Shown piece after piece: positions 16,651 through 23,395 of a stretch of 40,069 nt of DNA. The notes beneath the pieces are model-generated. The model was not told the origin of the DNA. It did no database searches and saw only the letters and a program-made list of their open reading frames with translations. The position numbers and the translations under genes are program-made. The stretch comes from T3Sed10-213 sp012519365 (GTDB taxonomy: Bacteria; Planctomycetota; Phycisphaerae; Sedimentisphaerales; Anaerohalosphaeraceae): contig JAPXLV010000021.1 of assembly GCA_033809355.1 (NCBI GenBank), positions 1 to 40,069 of the forward strand. Direction: 5' to 3'. The number at the start of each line of letters is the position of its first letter. Position 1 is the stretch's first letter.

Positions 16651-17994
16651 TCAAACGTGCTGAAAGAGTTCGTTATAGATTTTCAGACATTTCTGAGCCG
16701 CACCGGACCAGCGAAGCCGACGGACTTCAAAATTGCCGTGTTCTCGCAGCGTCAACTGAAGCGGCGGATATTTCAGCACGGCGATAATCTTGTTGGCCAT
16801 CTCGGTAACGTCCCAAAAATCCACTTTCAGAACGTGGGTAAGTACCTCAGCGACGCCGCTTTGTTTGCTGATCAAGACCGGCACATCATAGTTCAGCGCC
16901 TCCAGCGGCGCAATGCCGAACGGCTCGGAAACCGACGGCATGACGTACAAATCAGCCATCTGATAGACTTGCTGTACATCCTTGCCCCGCAGAAAGCCGG
17001 TAAACAAAACTTTATGGCCGATGCCCATTTGGGCTGCCATTTCGATAATGCGGTGCATCATATCCCCAGTGCCGGCCATGACAAACTTCACATTGTCGAT
17101 TTCTTCAAGCACTTTTCGGGCTGCCATCAGGAAATACTCCGGCCCCTTTTGCATTGTGATGCGCCCGAGGAAAAGCACGATTTTTTCATCGCTGCGAATG
17201 CCGATTTTATTGAAGGCAGCAGGGTTATCGTTGTTTTGCTCGACGCCATTGTACACCACCTCGACCTTGTGGCCGGGGACGCCGTAGCGGCTGAGAATGA
17301 CGTTCCGCGTCAGATAGCTGACGGCAATGACCTTGCGAGCCGCATGCATTCCGCGCCGTTCAATATCATAAATCATCTGATTGACATGCTCGCCGCTGCG
17401 ATCAAATTCGGTCGAATGCACGTGAACTACCAGCGGTTTGCCGGTTACCGCGGCCACGGCGATACCGGCCGGGAAGGTCATCCAGTCGTGTGCGTGAATC
17501 ACATCAAAGTCTTCCTGCAACGCCAACCTCGCGGCTGCGGCGGCGTAACGATGAACCTCGGTGTACATATCACCGCTGTACTGACCGACCCCGATAGACT
17601 GATGGGCCAGATTTTCCCATTCCTGAAGCGCCATCATCCGTTCGCTGTCGCTAAAACCGGCCTCCTCGGTCTTTTGCTGAATGATTTCCTTAATCTTTTG
17701 CTGATAGTACTCCGGAGTGGTGTAGGGCTGTAAGGGTGAGCCGATAGACCGAAATGTCACATTCTCCAGATTCGCCAGGGTTTGGGCCTCTTTTTTCGAC
17801 CTCTGAAAATCGCGAATTTGCGACGGACTAAGCATTTTGACGTGTGACGCCTGGGGTGATTCAATCGGCTTGGGCAAGACAAAGATAATCTGCTGGCCTA
17901 AGTCGCTCAAGGCTCGAGTCAAACCATGACAGGCTGTCCCCAAACCTCCGCTGATATAGGGTGGAAATTCCCAGCCAAGCATGAAAATTCTCAT
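16651..17994 (-). CDS. GT4 glycogen synthase-like glycosyltransferase
   Basis: This 447-aa GT-B enzyme starts MRIFMLGWEFPPYISGGLGT, where SGGLG corresponds to the KxGGL loop of glycogen synthases. The C-terminal domain has FLGRITMQKGPEYFLMAA, FVMAGTGDMM and the retaining EX7E motif in SEPFGIAPLEALNYDVPV. It probably elongates alpha-1,4-glucan from a nucleotide-glucose. The frame is open from an ATG at 18027, but only ATG 17994 has a usable SD (GGAG, 7-base spacer) and matches the family N-terminus. It is the first gene of the operon with GH57 and GH133. A trehalose or other glucosyl-transfer role is possible. Confidence 0.85.
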   Translation of the reverse strand: MRIFMLGWEFPPYISGGLGTACHGLTRALSDLGQQIIFVLPKPIESPQASHVKMLSPSQIRDFQRSKKEAQTLANLENVTFRSIGSPLQPYTTPEYYQQKIKEIIQQKTEEAGFSDSERMMALQEWENLAHQSIGVGQYSGDMYTEVHRYAAAAARLALQEDFDVIHAHDWMTFPAGIAVAAVTGKPLVVHVHSTEFDRSGEHVNQMIYDIERRGMHAARKVIAVSYLTRNVILSRYGVPGHKVEVVYNGVEQNNDNPAAFNKIGIRSDEKIVLFLGRITMQKGPEYFLMAARKVLEEIDNVKFVMAGTGDMMHRIIEMAAQMGIGHKVLFTGFLRGKDVQQVYQMADLYVMPSVSEPFGIAPLEALNYDVPVLISKQSGVAEVLTHVLKVDFWDVTEMANKIIAVLKYPPLQLTLREHGNFEVRRLRWSGAAQKCLKIYNELFQHV

Positions 17995-18029
17995 AACCAT
18001 ACTCCGCTTTTGATGTGCGCCTTCCATTG

Positions 18030-18069
18030 TTTGGAACAGTTAAAATCCATTTTGCTGCCCGTTTCCAAA
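18030..18069 (-). promoter_or_regulatory. Inverted repeat in the leader of the glycogen operon
   Basis: TTTGGAA (18030-18036) and TTCCAAA (18063-18069) form a perfect 7-bp inverted repeat with a 26-base loop. It lies between the predicted transcription start and the GT4 start codon, so it could be a leader hairpin or a protein site. Its function is unknown. Confidence 0.4.
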
Positions 18070-18103
18070 GGAGTAAAATTGTCTAAAATAGGACATCGTG
18101 AAT

Positions 18104-18132
18104 ATTATAATTGATGTTTTTTCGGACGTCTA
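18104..18132 (-). promoter_or_regulatory. Predicted promoter of the GT4-GH57-GH133 operon
   Basis: On the minus strand TAGACG (18132-18127) and a perfect TATAAT (18109-18104) are separated by 17 bases. Expected start is near 18097, about 100 bases before the GT4 ATG at 17994. Confidence 0.55.
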
Positions 18133-18236
18133 TAGAATTATGAAAAAAACTTTCATTTTTCATCTTCCCCGACTAAGCACAAAACCACTCGCAAAGATGT
18201 GCAGAGATAAATTCCGTTTGTTGAAATAGGTTAAAA

Positions 18237-18309
18237 TGGGTGAGCTGGGACTCGAACCCAGGACCTACGGCTTAAAAGGCCGTTGCTCTGCCTGCTGAGC
18301 TACTCACCC
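18237..18309 (-). tRNA. tRNA-Lys (anticodon UUU)
   Basis: The minus strand folds as a full cloverleaf of 73 bases. The acceptor GGGTGAG pairs with CTCACCC. The D stem GCTC/GAGC carries the AGCAGGCA loop. The anticodon stem ACGGC/GCCGT encloses CTTTTAA, giving UUU. The variable loop is 5 bases, and the T arm CTGGG/CCCAG encloses TTCGAGT. The discriminator is A, and CCA is not encoded. It stands alone, with no other RNA genes next to it. Confidence 0.96.
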
Positions 18310-18327
18310 GCCCCGGCAAAAGGGAAA

Positions 18328-18356
18328 AAGATATCATTTGTTTTTTATTTTATCAA
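18328..18356 (-). promoter_or_regulatory. Predicted promoter of tRNA-Lys
   Basis: Minus-strand TTGATA (18356-18351) and TATCTT (18333-18328) are separated by exactly 17 bases. Transcription would start near 18321, about a dozen bases before the mature tRNA 5' end. Confidence 0.55.
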
Positions 18357-18406
18357 GAAAAAATTCGTAAACAGCCAAAAATTCCGCAATTTCCCGCTCT
18401 TGTGTC

Positions 18407-19510
18407 TTATTGACGCTCGAAGACGGACAAATCCCATTTTTCCCGATATCGAATTGTCATTCGGTTGTCCTTTCCCCACTCAATGGGCAGCCATATATAG
18501 GTTCCGTCAATGGGGTTGCGAGGCTGCCACAGATCGAACATCGCGATGAAGGCGTCGGTTTTTCCCTGCACCGGCAGGATGAATGTACTTTGGCCGCCGA
18601 ATGTCAGATCCGGCCCACTGTTATTTTCGGGATTGAAACCCTGGCAGGGGTTGCCTTGGGTCTCATACGGGCCGAAGATGCTATCGGCTGCGGCATAGGA
18701 TGCCGCGTTCGGTGCCCAGCCGGTACAGCCGGAGGTCAGCAGATAGTAGCGGCCCTGGCGCTTGCAAATCGCGGGCGCCTCACGATGTTTTCCAATCAGT
18801 ACCCGGCTAAAGAGGCCGCTAAAATCGAGAAAATCGTCGGTCAGTAAAGAGATATGAAGAGTATAATTTTCCTCAGAGGCTGCGATGTGGTAGGCCTTGC
18901 CGTTCTCATCGACAAACAGGGTCATATCGCGTGCCATCTGGCCGGTTTCCATATCGCGAAGAAAATAATTATTCGGGCCGGGGACTAAATCCTCATCCCG
19001 CAGATTGATCGGCAGCCTGCCGGCATTTGGCCGAAATGACCGCAGAAATGTATAAGGGCCGACAACGTTGTCGCTGACCGCGACAGCAGTGCGAGCGGCG
19101 GTGTAGCCTTGCCCTTTGAGCTCTAAATGAAACCACATCACGAATTTCTTGGTTTTTGGATTATATATCACTTTTGGCCGCTCAATGATACATCCCCGCA
19201 CAATTTCGCTGTCAGGATCATCGCTGACACGCAGGGCGACGCCTTCGTCCTGCCAATTATACAGATCCTTTGAACGATAGCAGTGTACCCCCACTTGGGC
19301 GGTGTTGCCGCGACGTCCTTGGATCTTGTGTTCGCCGAACCAATAGTAAGCCCCTTCGTGGGACAGAACTCCACCGCCGTGGGCATTGATATGAACTCCG
19401 TTATTGTCCGGCCAGGGGTGCGATGGCTCAAATGCCGTCCGTTGAGCGTAACCAGCGTTTGAACATAGGGTTACAGAAAAACTCATAAGAGAGATAACGA
19501 TTTTACCCAT
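18407..19510 (-). CDS. Secreted GH43-like glycoside hydrolase
   Basis: This 367-aa protein has a signal peptide (MGKIVISLMSFSVTLCSNAGYA, cut before Q). The rest is a five-bladed beta-propeller hydrolase of the GH43 type. NAHGGGVLSHEGAYYWFGEH, IERPKVIYNPKTKKFVMWFH, ARDMTLFVDENGKAYHI, REAPAICKRQGRYYLLTSGC and GPDLTFGGQSTFILP are strongly reminiscent of the exo-beta-1,3-galactanase-like GH43 subfamily, in which a Gln replaces the usual Asp base. The Gln in FGGQS is a candidate. ATG 19510 has AAGGGG 6 bases upstream, which makes it the better start than the TTG at 19537. It probably trims galactan-like side chains outside the cytoplasmic membrane. The substrate is inferred only. Confidence 0.8.
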   Translation of the reverse strand: MGKIVISLMSFSVTLCSNAGYAQRTAFEPSHPWPDNNGVHINAHGGGVLSHEGAYYWFGEHKIQGRRGNTAQVGVHCYRSKDLYNWQDEGVALRVSDDPDSEIVRGCIIERPKVIYNPKTKKFVMWFHLELKGQGYTAARTAVAVSDNVVGPYTFLRSFRPNAGRLPINLRDEDLVPGPNNYFLRDMETGQMARDMTLFVDENGKAYHIAASEENYTLHISLLTDDFLDFSGLFSRVLIGKHREAPAICKRQGRYYLLTSGCTGWAPNAASYAAADSIFGPYETQGNPCQGFNPENNSGPDLTFGGQSTFILPVQGKTDAFIAMFDLWQPRNPIDGTYIWLPIEWGKDNRMTIRYREKWDLSVFERQ

Positions 19511-19562
19511 TTTTTCCCCTTTTTTTCTGTGATACAAGTTAACAGGTCATTTGGATTTTGAT

Positions 19563-19591
19563 ATCTTATGCGATTGTACATCTTGTCCCAA
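19563..19591 (-). promoter_or_regulatory. Candidate promoter of the GH43-like gene
   Basis: Minus-strand TTGGGA (19591-19586) and TAAGAT (19568-19563) are 17 bases apart, each matching 4 of 6 consensus positions. The -35 box overlaps a perfect inverted repeat at 19582-19601, so the site may be controlled. Confidence 0.4.
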
Positions 19592-19601
19592 CACGGACAA
19601 G
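19582..19601. promoter_or_regulatory. Perfect inverted repeat overlapping the GH43 -35 region
   Basis: CTTGTCC (19582-19588) and GGACAAG (19595-19601) are perfect arms around a 6-base centre. The position over the predicted -35 of the minus-strand GH43-like gene suits an operator for a sugar-responsive repressor. No regulator gene of that kind is adjacent. Confidence 0.45.
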
Positions 19602-19671
19602 CAGAACTTTCAGAATCGCCCTAAGGAATTTGGGTGCAAAAAGGCACATTTCTCCATGAGATGACGGAAAA

Positions 19672-19696
19672 TGCAAAAAAAAATTCATTTTTTGCA
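19672..19696. repeat. A-tract inverted repeat upstream of the Rrf2 gene
   Basis: TGCAAAAAA (19672-19680) and TTTTTTGCA (19688-19696) are perfect 9-bp arms around AAATTCA. The long A/T tracts suggest curved DNA. Its centre is 35 bp from the centre of the next palindrome, so it may be part of the same control region or a bidirectional transcript end. Confidence 0.45.
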
Positions 19697-19708
19697 AAAA
19701 ATGGATAA

Positions 19709-19729
19709 ACTACTTGAAGTTCATGTAGT
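19709..19729. promoter_or_regulatory. 21-bp near-perfect palindrome, candidate Rrf2 operator
   Basis: The arms ACTACnTGAA (19709-19718) and TTCAnGTAGT (19720-19729) surround a single central G at 19719. Nine of ten base pairs match; only the T/T pair at 19714/19724 and the centre break symmetry. It sits immediately upstream of a TATAGT -10-like box (19733-19738), where the -35 region would be, and 60 bp before the Rrf2 start. Rrf2 regulators such as IscR and CymR commonly control their own genes through sites like this in position. Confidence 0.6.
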
Positions 19730-19790
19730 AAGTATAGTAGATTGTTGCTTAACACTACTGAAACCATAGATTATCAGGAGAAAAAAAAGA

Positions 19791-20228
19791 ATGAAGCTTT
19801 CTTCACGAACACGATATGGAATGCGTGCTGTATTGGAATTGGCGATGGAATATGGCAAAAAGCCGATGCAGATCAAGGCCATTGCCGATCGGGAAGACAT
19901 TTCGAATAAATACCTTGAGCAGTTGATTGCGATGTTGAAAGCAGCCGGGCTGGTGCGAAGTATTCGCGGCCCGCGGGGCGGGTATGTCCTGGCCCGTCCT
20001 CCTCAGGAAATCTCTCTGAAGGATGTTTTTTTAACCCTTGAAGGTCCGATGGTTCCGGCTGAGTGTTTGGAGCATCCGGAGTTTTGTCCGCGATGCACGG
20101 ATTGTGCGACCCGCGAGATTTGGCATGAACTGCAGGATTCGATTATGCGGGTGCTGGAATCTTATACGCTGCATGACTTGGTGAATCGATCCGCCCAGTC
20201 CAAAAAAGCGGCCAACTATAACATATAG
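19791..20228 (+). CDS. Rrf2-family transcriptional regulator with a four-cysteine cluster
   Basis: This 145-aa protein begins MKLSSRTRYGMRAVLELA with the Rrf2 winged helix through about residue 75 (KYLEQLIAMLKAAGLV recognition region, RGPRGGYVLARP wing). Cysteines C92, C99, C102 and C105 lie in the loop where IscR binds its [2Fe-2S] cluster (E. coli C92, C98, C104), so Fe-S or redox sensing is likely. It is the first gene before cysK and cysE with a 22-bp gap, as for CymR/IscR-type control of cysteine and Fe-S genes. The GGAG SD and ATG are clear. Whether the signal is Fe-S, O-acetylserine or cysteine cannot be read here. Confidence 0.88.
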   Translation: MKLSSRTRYGMRAVLELAMEYGKKPMQIKAIADREDISNKYLEQLIAMLKAAGLVRSIRGPRGGYVLARPPQEISLKDVFLTLEGPMVPAECLEHPEFCPRCTDCATREIWHELQDSIMRVLESYTLHDLVNRSAQSKKAANYNI

Positions 20229-20250
20229 CATATCGCGCACGAGAAACAGG

Positions 20251-21177
20251 ATGGCGCAGATATGTGAGGATATCACGGCGACCGTCGGGAAGACGCCTTT
20301 GGTGCGGCTTAAACGTCTGGCAGGGCCGAATTCAAGCGTTCTGGCAAAGATCGAAGCATTCAACCCTACCGCTTCTGTAAAAGATCGGACTGCGGTGGCT
20401 ATGATAGAGGCCGCCGAGCGTGAAGGGGCGATTGACAAGGATACCGTGCTGATTGAACCGACCAGCGGCAATATGGGCGTTGGCTTGGCCTGTGTATGTG
20501 CGGCACGGGGGTATAAACTGATGTTAGTGATGCCGGAAACAACCGGCGCAGAGCGTCGCAAACTCCTGAGGATACTCGGGGCCGAAGTGGTGTTGACCTC
20601 AGCGATGTTGGGGATGACCGGTGCGGTTCAGGAGGCCGGTCGGCTGTGTCGGGAAATTCCCAACGCCTATCTGATTGGTCAGTTTACCAACCCGGCCAAT
20701 CCGGAGATTCATCGCCGAACCACGGCCGTTGAGATTTGGAATGATACCAACGGGCGGGTGGATATCTTTGTGGCAGGGGTTGGCACCGGCGGAACCCTCA
20801 CCGGATGCGGCAGGTTGCTCAGGCAAAAAAAACCGCAAATTCGTATCGTAGCAGTGGAACCGGCCGGTTCTGCGGTGTTGTCGGGCGGTCAGCCCGGATT
20901 TCACAAGATTCAGGGTATCGGCCCCGGCTTTATCCCCGAAGTTCTGGACACTTCGGTTTATGATGAGGTGGTGCCGGTAACCAATGAGCAGGCAATAGAG
21001 ACGACTCGAGAATTGGCCCGGCAGGAGGGAATCCTTGGCGGCATCAGTTCCGGCGCTGCCGCTTATGTGGCCTGCGAGTTGTCGCGTTTGCCGGAAAATA
21101 AAGGCAAGACCATTGTGTTTATGGTGTGTGATACCGCAGAGCGGTATCTGTCAACGGAATTATTTGCAAATTTGTAG
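20251..21177 (+). CDS. cysK: Cysteine synthase A (O-acetylserine sulfhydrylase)
   Basis: This 308-aa fold-type II PLP enzyme makes cysteine from O-acetylserine and sulfide. TVGKTPLVRLKRL opens the fold. The PLP lysine is K44 in NPTASVKDRTA. The substrate loop is PTSGNMGVG and the phosphate loop GVGTGGTLTG. GGISSGAAAYVA closes the site. The loop reads TSGNMG where TSGNTG is usual, a conservative change seen in some bacteria. It lies between the Rrf2 gene and cysE, so it is probably in one operon. Confidence 0.94.
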   Translation: MAQICEDITATVGKTPLVRLKRLAGPNSSVLAKIEAFNPTASVKDRTAVAMIEAAEREGAIDKDTVLIEPTSGNMGVGLACVCAARGYKLMLVMPETTGAERRKLLRILGAEVVLTSAMLGMTGAVQEAGRLCREIPNAYLIGQFTNPANPEIHRRTTAVEIWNDTNGRVDIFVAGVGTGGTLTGCGRLLRQKKPQIRIVAVEPAGSAVLSGGQPGFHKIQGIGPGFIPEVLDTSVYDEVVPVTNEQAIETTRELARQEGILGGISSGAAAYVACELSRLPENKGKTIVFMVCDTAERYLSTELFANL

Positions 21178-21184
21178 ATGAATT

Positions 21185-22126
21185 ATGGAAACAGTTGAGC
21201 CTCATCCTGACGGCCCGCCGGATTTCAACCGGCTTGTGCAAGAGATTATCGGCACCTATCAAGATGATTCGGGCACCAATTTTATTGATGTCAAGAATCT
21301 GCCGGTCAAAGAAAGAGTCGTTTTTATCATCGAATTGCTGCTGGAATTGCTTTTCCCCGGTTATACGGGCAAACGCCGCGTCACCCGGCAAAACATAGAG
21401 TCGGTGGTGCTGGAATTGCTGGTGGTGTTGCGTCGGGAACTGGCCGAGCAGATTGAACTGGCGCTGCGGCACAATTGTCGGATGCAGGAATGCCCGACCC
21501 AGGATTGCGCGAAGCTGGCGGTTCACCATACCGATGCGCTGCTGGGGCGTATTGCGTATATTCGCGAACTGCTTAAAGGAGATGTTCAGGCTGCTTATGA
21601 CGGCGATCCGGCGGCCAAGTCCTTCGAAGAAATTGTGATCAGCTATCCGCATTTGCTGGCGATTTCGATTCATCGGATTGCCCACGAACTGAATCATCTG
21701 GATGTGCCTTTGATTCCGCGTATCATGAGTGAGTATGCACATTCGAAAACGGGAATTGACATCCACCCCGGTGCTCATATCGGACGAAATTTCTTCATTG
21801 ACCATGGGACTGGCGTCGTGATCGGCGAGACTGCGGTTATCGGCAATAACGTCAAGATTTATCAGGGGGTAACACTGGGGGCGTTGAGTTTTCCGCGTGA
21901 TGAACGCGGCCAGATAATTCGGGATCACAAACGCCATCCGACCCTCGAAGATAACGTCACTGTCTATGCCGAGGCCACGATTTTGGGGGACATTACCATC
22001 GGTGCCGGCGCAGTGATCGGCGGCAATGTCTGGATACGCGAGTCGGTGCCGCCGGGCACGGTTGTTACCATTGCCAAACCAGAGCTGGTCTATCGCAAGA
22101 AAAATACCGACTCTGGAAAATCGTAA
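21185..22126 (+). CDS. cysE: Serine O-acetyltransferase
   Basis: This 313-aa protein acetylates serine to O-acetylserine, the substrate of the CysK encoded just upstream (7-bp gap). The C-terminal left-handed beta-helix is clear: TGIDIHPGAHIGRNFFIDHG, GVVIGETAVIGNNVKIYQGV, and ATILGDITIGAGAVIGGNVW. The catalytic His is in the FFIDHGTG region. An N-terminal helical extension of about 170 residues (with HRIAHEL) makes it longer than the E. coli enzyme (273) and similar to the EpsC-type SAT of anaerobes. A hairpin that could end transcription follows the stop. Confidence 0.93.
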   Translation: METVEPHPDGPPDFNRLVQEIIGTYQDDSGTNFIDVKNLPVKERVVFIIELLLELLFPGYTGKRRVTRQNIESVVLELLVVLRRELAEQIELALRHNCRMQECPTQDCAKLAVHHTDALLGRIAYIRELLKGDVQAAYDGDPAAKSFEEIVISYPHLLAISIHRIAHELNHLDVPLIPRIMSEYAHSKTGIDIHPGAHIGRNFFIDHGTGVVIGETAVIGNNVKIYQGVTLGALSFPRDERGQIIRDHKRHPTLEDNVTVYAEATILGDITIGAGAVIGGNVWIRESVPPGTVVTIAKPELVYRKKNTDSGKS

Positions 22127-22134
22127 TGTTAAAG

Positions 22135-22174
22135 GGGCTGACCCTCATCCTGGCCCGCTTAGTCGGCCCGTTTT
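22135..22174 (+). terminator. Candidate terminator after cysE
   Basis: GGGCTGAC (22135-22142) pairs with GTCGGCCC (22162-22169), 8 pairs including one G-U, with a 19-base loop, followed by GTTTT. The long loop and short U-run make it a weak or conditional terminator between cysE and nadA. Confidence 0.4.
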
Positions 22175-22197
22175 GAAACCGATAGAAAAATAACCCC

Positions 22198-23103
22198 ATG
22201 GATATACAAGAACGTATACAGCAGTTAAAGAAAGATCGCAACGCGATCATTTTGGCGCACAATTATCAAATCGGGCCGGTGCAGGATATTGCCGATTTTA
22301 CGGGAGACTCGCTCGGACTGAGCATTCAGGCATCCCAAACGGATGCGGATGTAATCGTGTTTTGCGGCGTGCATTTTATGGCCGAAACGGCAGCGATCTT
22401 GTCGCCGACGAAGACCGTGCTGCTGCCCGAAAAAACCGCAGGCTGTCCGATGGCCGATATGATCAACGCCGAACAGCTTCGGTCGCTCAAAGAAAAACAC
22501 CCCGATGCCCTGGTCGTGACCTACGTCAATTCCTCTGCCGAGGTCAAGGCGCTGAGCGATTACTGTTGTACCAGCAGCAATGCTGTGGCGCTGGTGTCCT
22601 CTCTGCCGATGGGGCAACCGATTATTTTTGTGCCCGATCAGAATCTGGGGGCTTTTGTGGCCGAACGCACCGGAAGGGAGATGATTCTTTGGCCGGGCTA
22701 TTGTCCGACCCATGTCTGGATTGAGCCGGATGCCGTTGCGGCGATGCGAAAAGAGTACCCCGATGCGGTGGTGCTGGCACATCCGGAATGTACCGCTGCG
22801 GTGCGTGCGATGGCCGATGAGCTGCTCAGTACTGGCCAGATGCTCAAGTTTATCCCAAAAAGCAAGGCACAGACGTTTATTATTGCGACCGAGATGGGCA
22901 TTATCCATACGTTGCAAAAAAGGTATCCGGATCGGCGGTTTGTCAGTGTCACCGATCGGGCGATTTGTCCCAATATGAAGAAAATCTCGCTCGAAAAAGT
23001 CCTCTGGTCGCTGGAGGATATGCGATATTGCATTAGCGTGCCGGGCGACGTGGCGGCCAGGGCCCGCGAAGCCCTTGAACGAATGATTGAAATTGTCCCA
23101 TAG
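22198..23103 (+). CDS. nadA: Quinolinate synthase A
   Basis: This 301-aa [4Fe-4S] enzyme condenses iminoaspartate with dihydroxyacetone phosphate to quinolinate in NAD synthesis. AIILAHNYQIGPVQDIADFTGDS is the family N-terminus. The three cluster cysteines are C83 (EKTAGCPMAD), C169 (WPGYCPTHV) and C257 (AICPNMKKISLE), at the spacing of the Thermotoga enzyme. The length is that of the short, trimmed NadA group. nadB and nadC are not in the window. Its place among cysteine and Fe-S genes probably reflects its cluster requirement. Confidence 0.95.
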   Translation: MDIQERIQQLKKDRNAIILAHNYQIGPVQDIADFTGDSLGLSIQASQTDADVIVFCGVHFMAETAAILSPTKTVLLPEKTAGCPMADMINAEQLRSLKEKHPDALVVTYVNSSAEVKALSDYCCTSSNAVALVSSLPMGQPIIFVPDQNLGAFVAERTGREMILWPGYCPTHVWIEPDAVAAMRKEYPDAVVLAHPECTAAVRAMADELLSTGQMLKFIPKSKAQTFIIATEMGIIHTLQKRYPDRRFVSVTDRAICPNMKKISLEKVLWSLEDMRYCISVPGDVAARAREALERMIEIVP

Positions 23104-23217
23104 AAACAGGCAAGAATCCAAAAATGGAGAAGTCCTTTGTCTGATAAAGTTGATTAAACTTGGTAAACGCATTGATCTGCTCCTTCGAACCTGCGTCTGT
23201 TCTCAAAAAAAGTAAGC

Positions 23218-23252
23218 GGGGCTATCATTTTTTTACAGCCCCAAACTTTGGG
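23218..23252. repeat. Two overlapping hairpins after nadA
   Basis: GGGGCT (23218-23223) pairs with AGCCCC (23237-23242), and CCCAAA (23240-23245) pairs with TTTGGG (23247-23252) around one C. The two helices share 23240-23242 and exclude each other. They lie just upstream of the predicted metY promoter, so they may end nadA transcripts. No U-run follows on the plus strand. The rest of the 292-bp gap upstream of 23218 holds nothing recognisable. Confidence 0.35.
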
Positions 23253-23258
23253 ACGGGA

Positions 23259-23287
23259 TTGACATTAAAAGTCATTCCACTTTACAG
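23259..23287 (+). promoter_or_regulatory. Predicted promoter of metY
   Basis: A perfect -35 TTGACA (23259-23264) is followed after 17 bases by TTACAG (23282-23287, a weak -10). Transcription would start near 23294, giving a leader of about 100 bases. Confidence 0.5.
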
Positions 23288-23288
23288 A

Positions 23289-23303
23289 AGTTGAAACACA
23301 ACT
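23289..23303. promoter_or_regulatory. Inverted repeat at the metY transcription start
   Basis: AGTTG (23289-23293) and CAACT (23299-23303) are perfect arms around AAACA, directly over the predicted start point. This is a typical repressor position, but the sequence does not match the Rrf2-gene palindrome. Confidence 0.35.
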
Positions 23304-23395
23304 CTCAAAGGATGCAATGGAGCCTTGAACGTTCCAGCAATAACGCGCTAAGCACTGAATGTGAACCCCTTGAAAAGCAATGGAGTATAAATACT

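Noticed and set aside
16384..17733. 449-codon plus-strand open frame opposite the GT4 gene
   Set aside because: The minus-strand gene has EX7E and GT-B motifs and sits in an operon. The opposite frame is a codon-bias artefact.
18237..18309. tRNA-Lys as an integration site for a mobile element
   Set aside because: No integrase, repeated tRNA 3' end or mobile genes are found on either side.
22124..22170. Similarity of the sequence after the cysE and metY stop codons (AATGTTAA then GGGGCT in both)
   Set aside because: The shared part is under 16 bases and includes the stop codons. The following sequences diverge, so a repeat family is not supported.
23294..23395. SAM or other known riboswitch in the metY leader
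   Set aside because: The conserved cores of SAM-I, SAM-II and similar classes, as far as I can recall them, are absent. Only short hairpins can be drawn.
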